Positions 8,621 to 17,404 of a DNA stretch of 64,000 nt are shown here, one piece after another. The notes beneath the pieces were generated by a model. The model did no database searches, was not told the DNA's origin, and saw only the letters and a list, made by a program, of their open reading frames with translations. The stretch is from Chryseosolibacter sp964551035. Lineage in GTDB: Bacteria; Bacteroidota; Bacteroidia; Cytophagales; Cyclobacteriaceae. The DNA is taken from the NCBI GenBank assembly GCA_964551035.1, contig CAZKBK010000014.1:43898-107897 (forward strand). The letters are read 5' to 3'. The position numbers were made by a program, and so were the translations under genes. Each line of letters begins with the position of its first letter. The stretch's first letter is position 1.

Positions 8621-10117
8621 CTACCGAATGTTCCCCATCAGCTTCCGCAATGGCTTGTTCAGCACCAGCACCACCAGCGCTGAACCGATCATCATGACAG
8701 CGATGAATCGAAACAACTCGACAAGAACGTATGGATCTTTAGCTACAGCATTTTCGTCAATGTCGCCGGCGAAGAGTCCCGCAAACAGGTTCCCGAGGGC
8801 GAGGGCCATGAAGAACACGCCCATCATCGCTCCCACCAGGCGCTTTGGCGAAAGTTTTGTTATTCCACTCAGGCCGATTGGATACAGGCATATTTCCCCG
8901 AACGTGTGTAGCAGGTAAGTGAGAAACAACCAGGTGGGCAGTGGCTGATCGCCTCCTATCACGACGAACGACGCGCCGATCATGGCAACATAGCCCAACC
9001 CCATGAAGGCGAGACCCAGCGATAACTTAACCGGCGTGGAAGGATTTAGCTTCTTTCTGGAAAGCCACCCCCAAAGGGCAGCGAACACGGGCACGAACAG
9101 GATCACGTAAACCGGCGGGAGGGATTGCATCCAACTGGCGGGCATCTCAAACGAACCGACGAACATGTCCGTGTACCTTTCGGCAAAGAGGTTGAGGGTC
9201 GAACCCTGGCCTTCGTATCCCGTGTAAAACATCGCCGTGATCGCGAATACGAACGCAATGGCAACGACGCGCTTCTTCTCGTCGGCGGTCAGTTTTTCAA
9301 AGAGGAGAACATAGATGAAATACGCCGCCACGGCGATAAGGATGAGCCACTTGAAGGCATTGGCTACCGCGACGGGATCCAGGACAATTACATGCTGCAG
9401 CAACAGGATAACAAAGACCACAAGGAGGGCCATGATTACCCACAGCCAAAGGCGGATGCGATTCATCCTGGAAGCTTCAGCCGCCTGGTTGTCAGCGGCC
9501 GGCCGAATGCCGGCATTGCCCAGGTACCCGGCCGTCATTTTATACTGTACGAGGCCGACAACCATTCCGACGCCGGCCGCGGCGAAACCCAAATGCCAGT
9601 CAACCCGCTGCCCGAGGTATCCGCAGATCAGCGGCGCAACGAGCGCGCCAATGTTGATGCCCATGTAAAAGATGGAAAACCCGTTATCCCGCCGGGTTTG
9701 GTCTTGTGGATCGTACAATTCGCCGACGAGGCTGCTGATGTTAGGCTTCAGCAAGCCCGTTCCGAGAACAATAAGCAGCAGGCCGACAAAAAAGCTTCCG
9801 GTGGAGCCTAACGCCATGGAGAAATGGCCGGCCGCAATAAGACACCCGCCATAAAATACGGCATTCCGCAAGCCAAAAAGCCGGTCGGCAAGCCACCCGC
9901 CGGGAAGGGCGAGCAGATAGACAAACATGGTATACAAACCATAGATCGCGCCACCCGTAGTTGTGTCCAGTCCCATCCCACCTTTTTCCACGGAAGCGAC
10001 CATGAAAAGCAACAGAAGCGCGCGCATTCCATAGTAGCTGAACCGCTCCCACATCTCCGTAAAAAATAATGTAGCCAACCCGCGCGGATGGCCAAAGAAA
10101 CTTTTGTCAGAACTCAT
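8621..10117 (-). CDS. Proton-dependent peptide transporter, POT/PTR2 family (MFS)
   Basis: A 498-residue major-facilitator protein. Near the N-terminus it carries FTEMWERFSYYGMRALL, which includes the POT signature ExxER used in proton coupling. It also has GGWLADRLFG and the PTR2 motif FSIFYMGINIGALVAPLICG. About 12-14 transmembrane helices are expected. The C-terminal half contains a stretch near 345-360 with PPVYVILFVPVFAALW. Members import di- and tripeptides in symport with protons. It is followed on the same strand by the OPT transporter. Confidence 0.95.
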   Translation of the reverse strand: MSSDKSFFGHPRGLATLFFTEMWERFSYYGMRALLLLFMVASVEKGGMGLDTTTGGAIYGLYTMFVYLLALPGGWLADRLFGLRNAVFYGGCLIAAGHFSMALGSTGSFFVGLLLIVLGTGLLKPNISSLVGELYDPQDQTRRDNGFSIFYMGINIGALVAPLICGYLGQRVDWHLGFAAAGVGMVVGLVQYKMTAGYLGNAGIRPAADNQAAEASRMNRIRLWLWVIMALLVVFVILLLQHVIVLDPVAVANAFKWLILIAVAAYFIYVLLFEKLTADEKKRVVAIAFVFAITAMFYTGYEGQGSTLNLFAERYTDMFVGSFEMPASWMQSLPPVYVILFVPVFAALWGWLSRKKLNPSTPVKLSLGLAFMGLGYVAMIGASFVVIGGDQPLPTWLFLTYLLHTFGEICLYPIGLSGITKLSPKRLVGAMMGVFFMALALGNLFAGLFAGDIDENAVAKDPYVLVELFRFIAVMMIGSALVVLVLNKPLRKLMGNIR

Positions 10118-10252
10118 TCGACAGACGATAATTCACCGGATGCAAAAAGCACTTCCATTTTATTTTAACCGGCCCAAAGTAGGCCGATAAAATCACTTTC
10201 GCAAACCAGCTGATTTTAGCGGCAATAATAAGAAAAAACGCTTCGCAATCGA

Positions 10253-10280
10253 TTGAAATGGCACAAAATTAGTACCTTTG
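10253..10280 (+). promoter_or_regulatory. Bacteroidetes-type promoter of pckA
   Basis: TACCTTTG at 10273-10280 matches the TAnnTTTG -7 element, with a TTG (-33 element) at 10253-10255. The start codon is 24 bases downstream. Confidence 0.65.
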
Positions 10281-10303
10281 GGAACTCATTAACCCAGACG
10301 CTC

Positions 10304-11917
10304 ATGTTAGAATTAGGAACAAAACCGGCGCAGGCCTCGGTTGCCGATCTCGGCATTTCCGACGGCAAGGCACATTGGAATCTCTCCCCCGACGAACTTG
10401 AAAAATTCTCCCTCGCTTCAGGCCAGGCGCGGCTCACGAGCAGCGGCGCCATTGCCGTTGACACCGGCGAGTTTACCGGTAGATCTCCTAAAGACAAATT
10501 CACGGTTAAGGATGAAGTCACCACCGACGCGGTGTGGTGGAACAACTTCAATATCCCCTTCGAACCGGAGAAGTTCGACCAGCTTTATATCAAGATGATC
10601 CGCTACTTCGAGGGCAAAGAATTCTTCGTCCGCGACGCGTACGCCTGCGCCGACTGGCGATACCGGATCAACATCCGCGTCATCACGGAATACGCCTGGT
10701 CAAACCTGTTCGTCTACAACATGTTCCTGCGCCCGACGGAAAAGGAGCTGCAGAACTTCAGCCCCGAATGGCTGATCCTGAATGCGCCGGGATTCAGAGC
10801 CGATCCCAAAGTGGATGGTACACGACAGCATAATTTCTCTATCGTCGACTTCAAACGGAAGATCATCCTGGTCGGTGGAAGCGCTTATACCGGTGAAATC
10901 AAGAAGGGCGTCTTTTCCGCGTTGAATTTTATCCTTCCGCACCAGCAGAACGTCCTGTCCATGCATTGCTCGGCCAACATCGGTGAGAAGAGCGACACTG
11001 CCATCTTCTTTGGCCTGTCCGGTACCGGCAAGACCACGTTGTCGGCCGATCCCAACCGGAAACTCATTGGCGATGACGAGCACGGATGGACACCGGACAA
11101 TGTCATCTTCAATTTCGAGGGTGGCTGCTACGCGAAAACGATCGACCTCTCGGAAGAAAAGGAACCCGCAATCTTCAAGGCGGTTCGCAAGGGTGCGGTA
11201 CTCGAGAATGTGGGCTTCAGGGCCGACACGGACGAAGTGGACTATAAGGATGCCGGAAAGACCGAAAACACGCGTGTAAGCTACCCGTTGCACCACATTA
11301 CCAACATCGCGACACCGTCGATGGGCATGAACCCCCGGAACATTTTCTTCCTCACCTGCGACGCCTATGGCGTTTTGCCGCCCATTGCCAGGCTGACCCC
11401 GGGTCAGGCTGCCTTCCATTTCATCAGCGGCTATACGGCAAAGGTGGCCGGTACCGAAGCGGGTGTGACTGAACCCACGATGACGTTCTCCGCGTGCTTT
11501 GGCGCGCCCTTCCTCCCGCTGCATCCCACGCGCTATGCCGAAATGCTCACGGAAAAGATGCGCGACGCCGGTGTCAAGGTCTGGCTGGTGAACACGGGTT
11601 GGACGGGAGGCGAATACGGCGTTGGCCAAAGAATGAGCTTGAAATATACCCGCGCCCTGATCGCGGCAGCGTTGAACGGACAACTCGAACACGACGCATA
11701 CGAACATCACGAAGTGTTTGGCATCGCGCTGCCTAAACACTGCCCGGGTGTGCCGTCGGAAATACTGAATCCACGCAACACCTGGTCCGACAAGCATGCT
11801 TACGACCAAAAAGCGGCTTTCCTCGCGAATGCCTTCCTGAAGAACTTCGAAAAGTTTTCCAGCTATGCAAATGAAGAGATCATGTCGGGCGCACCGCACT
11901 CGCAGATGGTTGCATAG
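10304..11917 (+). CDS. pckA: Phosphoenolpyruvate carboxykinase (ATP)
   Basis: A 537-residue enzyme of usual length from ATG 10304; the longer frame begins inside the promoter. It has the substrate-loop motif TGEFTGRSPKDKF near residue 60, FFGLSGTGKTTLSADP (P-loop kinase-1a) near 245, the metal-binding LIGDDEHGW, and the C-terminal NTGWTGGEYG with RMSLKYTRALI. It converts oxaloacetate and ATP to phosphoenolpyruvate and CO2, the first committed step of gluconeogenesis. It has its own promoter and terminator, so it is probably monocistronic. Together with the two peptide carriers next door, it suits growth on peptides, though that link is inference. Confidence 0.98.
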   Translation: MLELGTKPAQASVADLGISDGKAHWNLSPDELEKFSLASGQARLTSSGAIAVDTGEFTGRSPKDKFTVKDEVTTDAVWWNNFNIPFEPEKFDQLYIKMIRYFEGKEFFVRDAYACADWRYRINIRVITEYAWSNLFVYNMFLRPTEKELQNFSPEWLILNAPGFRADPKVDGTRQHNFSIVDFKRKIILVGGSAYTGEIKKGVFSALNFILPHQQNVLSMHCSANIGEKSDTAIFFGLSGTGKTTLSADPNRKLIGDDEHGWTPDNVIFNFEGGCYAKTIDLSEEKEPAIFKAVRKGAVLENVGFRADTDEVDYKDAGKTENTRVSYPLHHITNIATPSMGMNPRNIFFLTCDAYGVLPPIARLTPGQAAFHFISGYTAKVAGTEAGVTEPTMTFSACFGAPFLPLHPTRYAEMLTEKMRDAGVKVWLVNTGWTGGEYGVGQRMSLKYTRALIAAALNGQLEHDAYEHHEVFGIALPKHCPGVPSEILNPRNTWSDKHAYDQKAAFLANAFLKNFEKFSSYANEEIMSGAPHSQMVA

Positions 11918-11947
11918 CCCGCAATAGCAGGAGATTAAGATAATATT

Positions 11948-11973
11948 AAAGCCGCTTCACCGCGGCTTTTTTC
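11948..11973 (+). terminator. Intrinsic terminator after pckA
   Basis: AAAGCCGC and GCGGCTTT (11948-11955 with 11962-11969) form an 8-bp stem with a 6-base loop, followed by TTT. Confidence 0.9.
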
Positions 11974-12084
11974 TTGAGTACAAAAAACGCGAATTACGGC
12001 GCGATTTTTTTGTCATTGTGAGCCGTGCTTTTTATACTGCGGGTCTGAATAAAATCAAACTTAAACCAAACTGCATTTATTCGT

Positions 12085-12546
12085 ATGAAGTTGAAAGCTC
12101 TACTCCTTGGCGCACTGCTTGTGGTCAGCGGCAACGTGCTCGCACAGACCGAAGATTTTACGGATGAGGACCTCCGCAAGTATGCGATCGTAATGGACTC
12201 TGTCGATGCGATGAAAGAGAACCTTCAGGCCATCGTTACAGATCTCGTTCAGAATAATGATGTGATGTCGGTGGCGCGCTACAACGACCTCTACAAGATC
12301 ATGGGGGATTCAACGAAACTGGCCGCGGCGAAGGCGACGGAGGCTGAGGTTGCGTTTCTTGAGAAGGTGAAGGCGCGCCAGCAGGAAGAGGTCGACAAGA
12401 TCACGAGCACCTATCAGACCATGGCCAGGGACTTTGTCGGCGCCAAACAGTTCAACGCCATTCACCGCTCGCTCAAAGAGGATGAGGAGGTGAAAGCTAA
12501 ATACGACACGATCAGCAAAGAACTTGACGCCGAGCGCGGAGAATAA
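12085..12546 (+). CDS. Small exported hypothetical protein (DUF4168-like layout)
   Basis: A 153-residue protein with a clear signal peptide (MKLKALLLGALLVVSGNVLAQ, cleavage after ALA). The mature part is charged and fully helical: FTDEDLRKYAIVMDSVDAM, a central KARQQEEVDKITS, then NAIHRSLKEDEEVKAKY. The spacing of the aromatic and NAI elements resembles DUF4168 proteins, but this is a tentative match. It probably acts in the periplasm or at the outer membrane. It stands alone, with pckA's terminator upstream and a convergent OmpA-like gene downstream. Confidence 0.75.
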   Translation: MKLKALLLGALLVVSGNVLAQTEDFTDEDLRKYAIVMDSVDAMKENLQAIVTDLVQNNDVMSVARYNDLYKIMGDSTKLAAAKATEAEVAFLEKVKARQQEEVDKITSTYQTMARDFVGAKQFNAIHRSLKEDEEVKAKYDTISKELDAERGE

Positions 12547-12646
12547 ACGTGTTCCGGTTTCCTGTTCCCATGCGTTCCCGCCTCCAGGCTGCATGCGAAA
12601 CAGAACCTTGCAGCCACGCTTAAACGCAGCATGGGTGAATTCCTGA

Positions 12647-13324
12647 TCAATTCCTGAGAATTCTCACCTCGACCCGGCGATTCATCGCGCGGGCTTCGGG
12701 TGTTTGTTCATTGCGGACAGGCCTTGAGCCCCCGAACGCCTTTGTGCTTATCCGGCTACGGGAAACGCCTTTTCGGACGAGATAATCCCTCACGGCATCC
12801 ACCCTTTCCGCCGAGAGCTTGAGATTGGCATCGGCGGAGCCGGCGTTGTCGGTATGCCCCTCCAATTGAATGCGGATATCCCTGTTATCGTGCATCAGCA
12901 TGGCAAGGTCGTCCAGTTCATCGTATGATTCACGCGAAATTTCCGAACGCCCGCGGGCGAAGATCAGGCGGTTGAGCCGGAGTGTGGTCTCACCGGTGGG
13001 GATCAGCCGGATGTCGCGCTCAAGCATATCCTTTCCCCGCAGTTGCGAGGGATCCAGCACGACCGTCGCGGCATTGTATCCCTGCGCTTCCGCCGTGATC
13101 TCGTATCGCGCAGCGCCAAAGATGGTAAAGCGAAAGGTGCTGTCGTTGAACTTCCCGTAGATACTGCCTGTAGGCAAGCTGCTGTAGCGGATGGTTGCCT
13201 GTACTCCCCTGTTGGTGGTCGCGTCGCGCACTTTGCCACAGGCGAGGATCTCATCGGCATCCTGTGCGTGGCAACAGAGGCTACTGACAAGGGCCAGCAA
13301 AAAGATGCCTTTGGTGGGGTTCAT
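12647..13324 (-). CDS. OmpA-family protein (peptidoglycan-associated)
   Basis: A 225-residue exported protein with a signal peptide (KGIFLLALVSSLCCHAQ). Residues ~25-100 form a carboxypeptidase-regulatory/PEGA-like beta module (GKVRDATTNRGVQATIRY). The last ~110 residues are an OmpA C-terminal domain: LNRLIFARGRSEIS, IQLEGHTDNAGS, LSAERVDAVRDYL, and the final NRRVEVRI. The Asp and Arg that bind meso-diaminopimelate in this family are present in TDNAG and NRRVE. It is likely anchored to the cell wall from the outer-membrane side. The first domain without a barrel is a common Bacteroidetes arrangement. Confidence 0.9.
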   Translation of the reverse strand: MNPTKGIFLLALVSSLCCHAQDADEILACGKVRDATTNRGVQATIRYSSLPTGSIYGKFNDSTFRFTIFGAARYEITAEAQGYNAATVVLDPSQLRGKDMLERDIRLIPTGETTLRLNRLIFARGRSEISRESYDELDDLAMLMHDNRDIRIQLEGHTDNAGSADANLKLSAERVDAVRDYLVRKGVSRSRISTKAFGGSRPVRNEQTPEARAMNRRVEVRILRN

Positions 13325-13380
13325 GAACCTAAGGTAGACAGGTTTATGCGACCGGACAAGGGCAGTTCACGTGCCGGACC

Positions 13381-14259
13381 TTACGCGGCTTGGCTTTCCT
13401 TCAACTGCGAAGGATTATTGATCCACCCGGCCAACGCCATCCATAAACTCTCCTGGAAATCCTTTCGGAAGAAGCCAAAATGACCAATGCGCTTTCGCTT
13501 CAGGTCGCGGGGCTCGAAGTGCCAATGGTGCCACTTCATATTCGCGTACCGGCGCATGAGGTCTTCCACGGCAGCCCGCGGCGCAAGGGCATCGTCGCTG
13601 AAGCTCAGCATGAGCGCGGGCAGGCGCAGGGCCCGGAATTTCATCACGTACTCGGGGAGTTCGTCAAACGCGTAGTTTTCATTCATCGCCCACCGTGCCC
13701 ACTGGGCAGCAACCCCGGAGGGCAGGTCCTCAAACAGTCCGACCTTCTTCGCGGGAAAATATCCGACGAGCCGGTTGAAACCAGGAATGGCCAGATTCCA
13801 CAATGTCCAGAGGCGGGCGCGCAGGAATGCGCCGTCGAAGTTCTTCCAAAAAGGAGTTTGTGCCCCCACCATCACAACCATGTCGACGTCCTGCGTCGCC
13901 TGCGAAAAACCAATGAGCTGCCCGCCGACGCTGTGACCAATCACGGTCAACCGTGCATTGGGGTGCGTCTGAAAAATATTCCTGACCATGGTGTCGTAAT
14001 CCCTCGATCCCCACTCATGCATCTGTGCACGGAGTCCGCGCATGGATACCGGTCGTGATTCGCCAATGCCGCGGTAATCGTAGGTGTAGACTTCATAGCC
14101 TTGCCTTGCAAAAAAGCCGGCAAAGTCCTCATAGTATTGTTGCCTGACGCCGGTGGCGGAATTGATGAGCATGACCCGATGGGTCGGCCTGTCGGCAATG
14201 TAACGGGTCGCCGACAGGCTGTATCCGTCCGCGGTAATGATCTTCAATGATTCTTTCAT
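13381..14259 (-). CDS. Alpha/beta hydrolase (serine hydrolase)
   Basis: A 292-residue alpha/beta-hydrolase. ATG 14259 was chosen over a GTG seven codons upstream. The N-terminal strand has the oxyanion-hole region MLINSATGVRQQYYEDF, followed by YEVYTYDYRGIGES. The nucleophile elbow is VIGHSVGGQ (GxSxG). A late Asp (SFSDDALAP) and a His (KRKRIGHFGFF) complete a plausible triad. Close relatives are annotated only as alpha/beta hydrolases; the substrate is unknown. There is no signal peptide, so it is cytoplasmic. It lies 211 bases downstream of parC on the same strand. Confidence 0.9.
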   Translation of the reverse strand: MKESLKIITADGYSLSATRYIADRPTHRVMLINSATGVRQQYYEDFAGFFARQGYEVYTYDYRGIGESRPVSMRGLRAQMHEWGSRDYDTMVRNIFQTHPNARLTVIGHSVGGQLIGFSQATQDVDMVVMVGAQTPFWKNFDGAFLRARLWTLWNLAIPGFNRLVGYFPAKKVGLFEDLPSGVAAQWARWAMNENYAFDELPEYVMKFRALRLPALMLSFSDDALAPRAAVEDLMRRYANMKWHHWHFEPRDLKRKRIGHFGFFRKDFQESLWMALAGWINNPSQLKESQAA

Positions 14260-14470
14260 GTACTGATTTTCAATAGCCACTCATACTGGCTACAGGCCAT
14301 GAAAGTTGCGCTTTGTCTCGCAAGAGTTGACAAAATCAGCCCGTGTTCACCTGTTGTCCACACCCTTGAACGCAGGTTCAGGGGGTTACAGGGGGAGCCG
14401 CTACAATGTGGCAGGTGCAAAGGATCGGGCCGAAGGTGTCGCCAGCCGCAGGTGGAGGGCGAGGTTGGCC

Positions 14471-17365
14471 CTACAACTCAAACTCGAACGTCTCTCCCGG
14501 ATTAAACGATTTGCCACCCTCATCCTTCCGGGACGGCGTGTCACCGTTCATCGTTTCTTCCTGGTCGTTTTCTTTTTTGCCGGCTTCGTCCTGGCTTTCG
14601 CCGAAGAGGTTTTTTTGCTCGGCTTTGATTTTTTGGGGGACGATGACCTTCGGCGGGGCTTGTTGCCTTGGCTTCGGCGGCGGGGCGAAGAGCCCGACCT
14701 GGCCGTCGTCTTCGATGATTTCCGGTTGGCTGATTTTTTTTTTGGATGACAGCGTATCGTTTTCCGATTCTGTCATCTCCGCGATATCGCTATCGTCATC
14801 CCCATCGCTTTCATCGCCGGGCCCTTCCTCATCCTGGATGAGCTCGACTTTGGTGACCTTATGGTCCGAGAGCCGGTTGCCAAGGGCCTTCCACCCCTTG
14901 ACATCGACCACCTCATCCAGGCTTACGGTTTCCGGTTTCCTCGCCTTGTCCTTTCCTTTCACGACCTCCATCGTGATCTCGGGGCTCTCGGCTGTCGAAA
15001 CCACGACCAACCGTGACCCGATCGTCTCGGAGATAAAGCCAAACTCTTTGTCGAGCGTGCTGGTCTCGATCATGAACCGCTTTACCATGTACTGCTTGGA
15101 TTGTCCATCGATATACACGGCGGAGATCACCTTCGCCAGGCCGAACTTCTCTACCAGCATGGTTTTATCCGGGTCGTAGCGATTCGAAAGGTCGTAATTG
15201 GTGATCTTGTAGGAGCCGTTTCGCATGAATGCGATGACGAGGTCGTCGCTATCGAATTTGCCGAGTTTCTTTCCGCGACCGTCTTTGTTGAGACGACCGG
15301 CGCCGTCGTCGTACCAGATGTCCATCCTTCCCAGGGTAGAGACCCCTTCGCGAATCTTATCAACCTTCTTCACCGGGTATTGCGTGATGGTATTTCCCCG
15401 CGAGCCGCGGCCCTTGACTTCCAGGTCTGAAAAATCGTATTCAAACACCTTCTTGCGCGCCTTGCTCGACGGGTTCAATTTCACTTGCACGGCTTCCGCC
15501 TCCCCGTTGGGATTTCCCGAAACGTAGTGTATGCGCGAATTCGGGTTCCCTTGCGTAAGGTCGTATTCCTTGTCGCGGATCACACCGGGCATTGCAAAAC
15601 GCTTGGCAAAGGTCTTTCCCGACTTGCCGTCGGAATAGATCACGTTGTAGATCATCCGGTCGTCTCCCTTCCGCCAAACGCCGACATAAAGGATGTCCTT
15701 GCCCATGAAGACCTTTTCCTGTACGCGGGAGACCAACAGTTTGCCATCCTTGCGAATGGCAATGATGTCGTCGAGGTCGGAGCAGTCGCAGACGTAATCG
15801 TCGCGGCGCAGGCCGTAGCCAACGAATCCATCGTTGCGGTTCACGTACAACTTTTGATTCGTGGCGATCACTTCGGCGGCCGCCACCGACTGGAAACTTC
15901 GAATTTCCGTCTTGCGCTCCCGCCCCTTGCCGTACTTGTCCAGGAGTTGTTGATAATAGGCGATCGCGAAATCGGTGAGGTGCTTCAGGTGGTGTCGTGT
16001 TTCCTTCAACTGCTTCTCCAGGTCCTTCAACATCTCGTCGGCCTTGAACGAATCATAACGCGAGATCCGCTTGATCCGGATTTCCGTCAGCCTGACGATG
16101 TCGTCGTTCGTGATCTCGCGATAGAACTTCTTCTTATGGGGTTTGAGTCCCTTGTCGATCCGGCTGATGACCTCCTCCCACGTTTTTGCTTCTTCGATGT
16201 CGCGATAGATGCGGTTTTCTATAAAGATCTTCTCCAGCGACGAGAACAGGATCCGCTCCATGAGTTCGGCCCTTTTGATCTCCAACTCGCGCTTGAGCAG
16301 TTCGACGGTCTGGTTGGTGTTGTGCTTCAGGATCTCGTTCACGCCCATGAACTGCGGCTTGTCATCCACGATAACGCACGCGTTGGGTGAGATGGAGATC
16401 TCGCAGTCGGTGAACGCGTAAAGCGCCTCCATGGCGATTTCCGGCGATTGTCCGGAATGAAGGTGAACGACGATCTCCACATCCCGGGCGGTGTTGTCTA
16501 CCACCTGCTTGACCTTGATCTGCCCTTTCTCGCTGGCTTTTACAATCGATTCCATCAGGGAAGTGGTTGTCGTCGCGTACGGTATCTCCTTGACAGCCAG
16601 TGTTTTCTTGTCGACAATATCAATCTTTGCCCGAACCTTGATCTTGCCGCCGCGCTTGCCCTGGTTGTAGTCCGTGAAGTCGGCGATGCCGCCTGTGGGG
16701 AAGTCCGGATAAATTTTGGCGCTCCTCCCTTTCAATAAATCGATGGAGGCCTTGATGAGTTCGCCAAAGTTATGAGGGAGGATTTTGGTAGAGAGGCCCA
16801 CGGCAATGCCGTCGACCCCTTGTGCGAGGAGGAGCGGGAACTTCACGGGCAGGGTAACCGGTTCCTTTTTGCGGCCATCGTAAGAAAGCTGCCAGTCGGT
16901 GGTCTGCGGGTTGTAGACAACGTCGAGCGCAAACTTCGACAGCCGTGCTTCGATGTACCTGGGCGCCGCCGCGCTGTCACCCGTGCGTATGTCGCCCCAG
17001 TTGCCCTGCGTTTCAATGAGCAGGTCCTTCTGTCCCAGATTGACGATCGCCTCGCCGATGGCGGCATCGCCATGCGGGTGATATTGCATGGAATGACCAA
17101 TCACGTTCGCAACCTTGTTGAAGCGGCCGTCATCCATTTCTTTGAGCGAGTGCATGATGCGCCGCTGCACGGGCTTGAAGCCATCGTCGATCCGGGGAAC
17201 AGCGCGCTCCAGAATCACATAAGAAGCGTAGTCGAGAAACCAGTGCTGATACAGTCCGTCAAGGGCAATGGAATGGACGGCGTCATCTTTGCCATCGCTT
17301 TTGGACTTGACATTGGTGGATATGACGGTGGGTTTCTTAACGGTTTCTTTTTTCTTTTTGCTCAT
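14471..17365 (-). CDS. parC: DNA topoisomerase IV subunit A
   Basis: A 964-residue type IIA topoisomerase A subunit. It opens with a Lys-rich tail, then LYQHWFLDYASYVILERAVP, DGFKPVQRRIMHSL and YHPHGDAAIGEAIV. The active-site tyrosine lies in AAPRYIEARLS (about residue 139). The C-terminal ~250 residues form a beta-pinwheel-like region, followed by a very acidic stretch (DESDGDDDSDIAEM) and a Lys/Gln-rich tail. The length and tail are usual for Bacteroidetes ParC. With ParE it separates linked daughter chromosomes. parE lies 39 bases upstream, so the two form an operon. Confidence 0.95.
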   Translation of the reverse strand: MSKKKKETVKKPTVISTNVKSKSDGKDDAVHSIALDGLYQHWFLDYASYVILERAVPRIDDGFKPVQRRIMHSLKEMDDGRFNKVANVIGHSMQYHPHGDAAIGEAIVNLGQKDLLIETQGNWGDIRTGDSAAAPRYIEARLSKFALDVVYNPQTTDWQLSYDGRKKEPVTLPVKFPLLLAQGVDGIAVGLSTKILPHNFGELIKASIDLLKGRSAKIYPDFPTGGIADFTDYNQGKRGGKIKVRAKIDIVDKKTLAVKEIPYATTTTSLMESIVKASEKGQIKVKQVVDNTARDVEIVVHLHSGQSPEIAMEALYAFTDCEISISPNACVIVDDKPQFMGVNEILKHNTNQTVELLKRELEIKRAELMERILFSSLEKIFIENRIYRDIEEAKTWEEVISRIDKGLKPHKKKFYREITNDDIVRLTEIRIKRISRYDSFKADEMLKDLEKQLKETRHHLKHLTDFAIAYYQQLLDKYGKGRERKTEIRSFQSVAAAEVIATNQKLYVNRNDGFVGYGLRRDDYVCDCSDLDDIIAIRKDGKLLVSRVQEKVFMGKDILYVGVWRKGDDRMIYNVIYSDGKSGKTFAKRFAMPGVIRDKEYDLTQGNPNSRIHYVSGNPNGEAEAVQVKLNPSSKARKKVFEYDFSDLEVKGRGSRGNTITQYPVKKVDKIREGVSTLGRMDIWYDDGAGRLNKDGRGKKLGKFDSDDLVIAFMRNGSYKITNYDLSNRYDPDKTMLVEKFGLAKVISAVYIDGQSKQYMVKRFMIETSTLDKEFGFISETIGSRLVVVSTAESPEITMEVVKGKDKARKPETVSLDEVVDVKGWKALGNRLSDHKVTKVELIQDEEGPGDESDGDDDSDIAEMTESENDTLSSKKKISQPEIIEDDGQVGLFAPPPKPRQQAPPKVIVPQKIKAEQKNLFGESQDEAGKKENDQEETMNGDTPSRKDEGGKSFNPGETFEFEL

Positions 17366-17404
17366 TTCCGGTTGTATGTCTCAGTTTTCTCGCGGCGCCG
17401 CCGT

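Noticed and set aside
10700..11899. A 399-residue frame opposite pckA
   Set aside because: It is antisense to a clear PEP carboxykinase and has no protein motifs.
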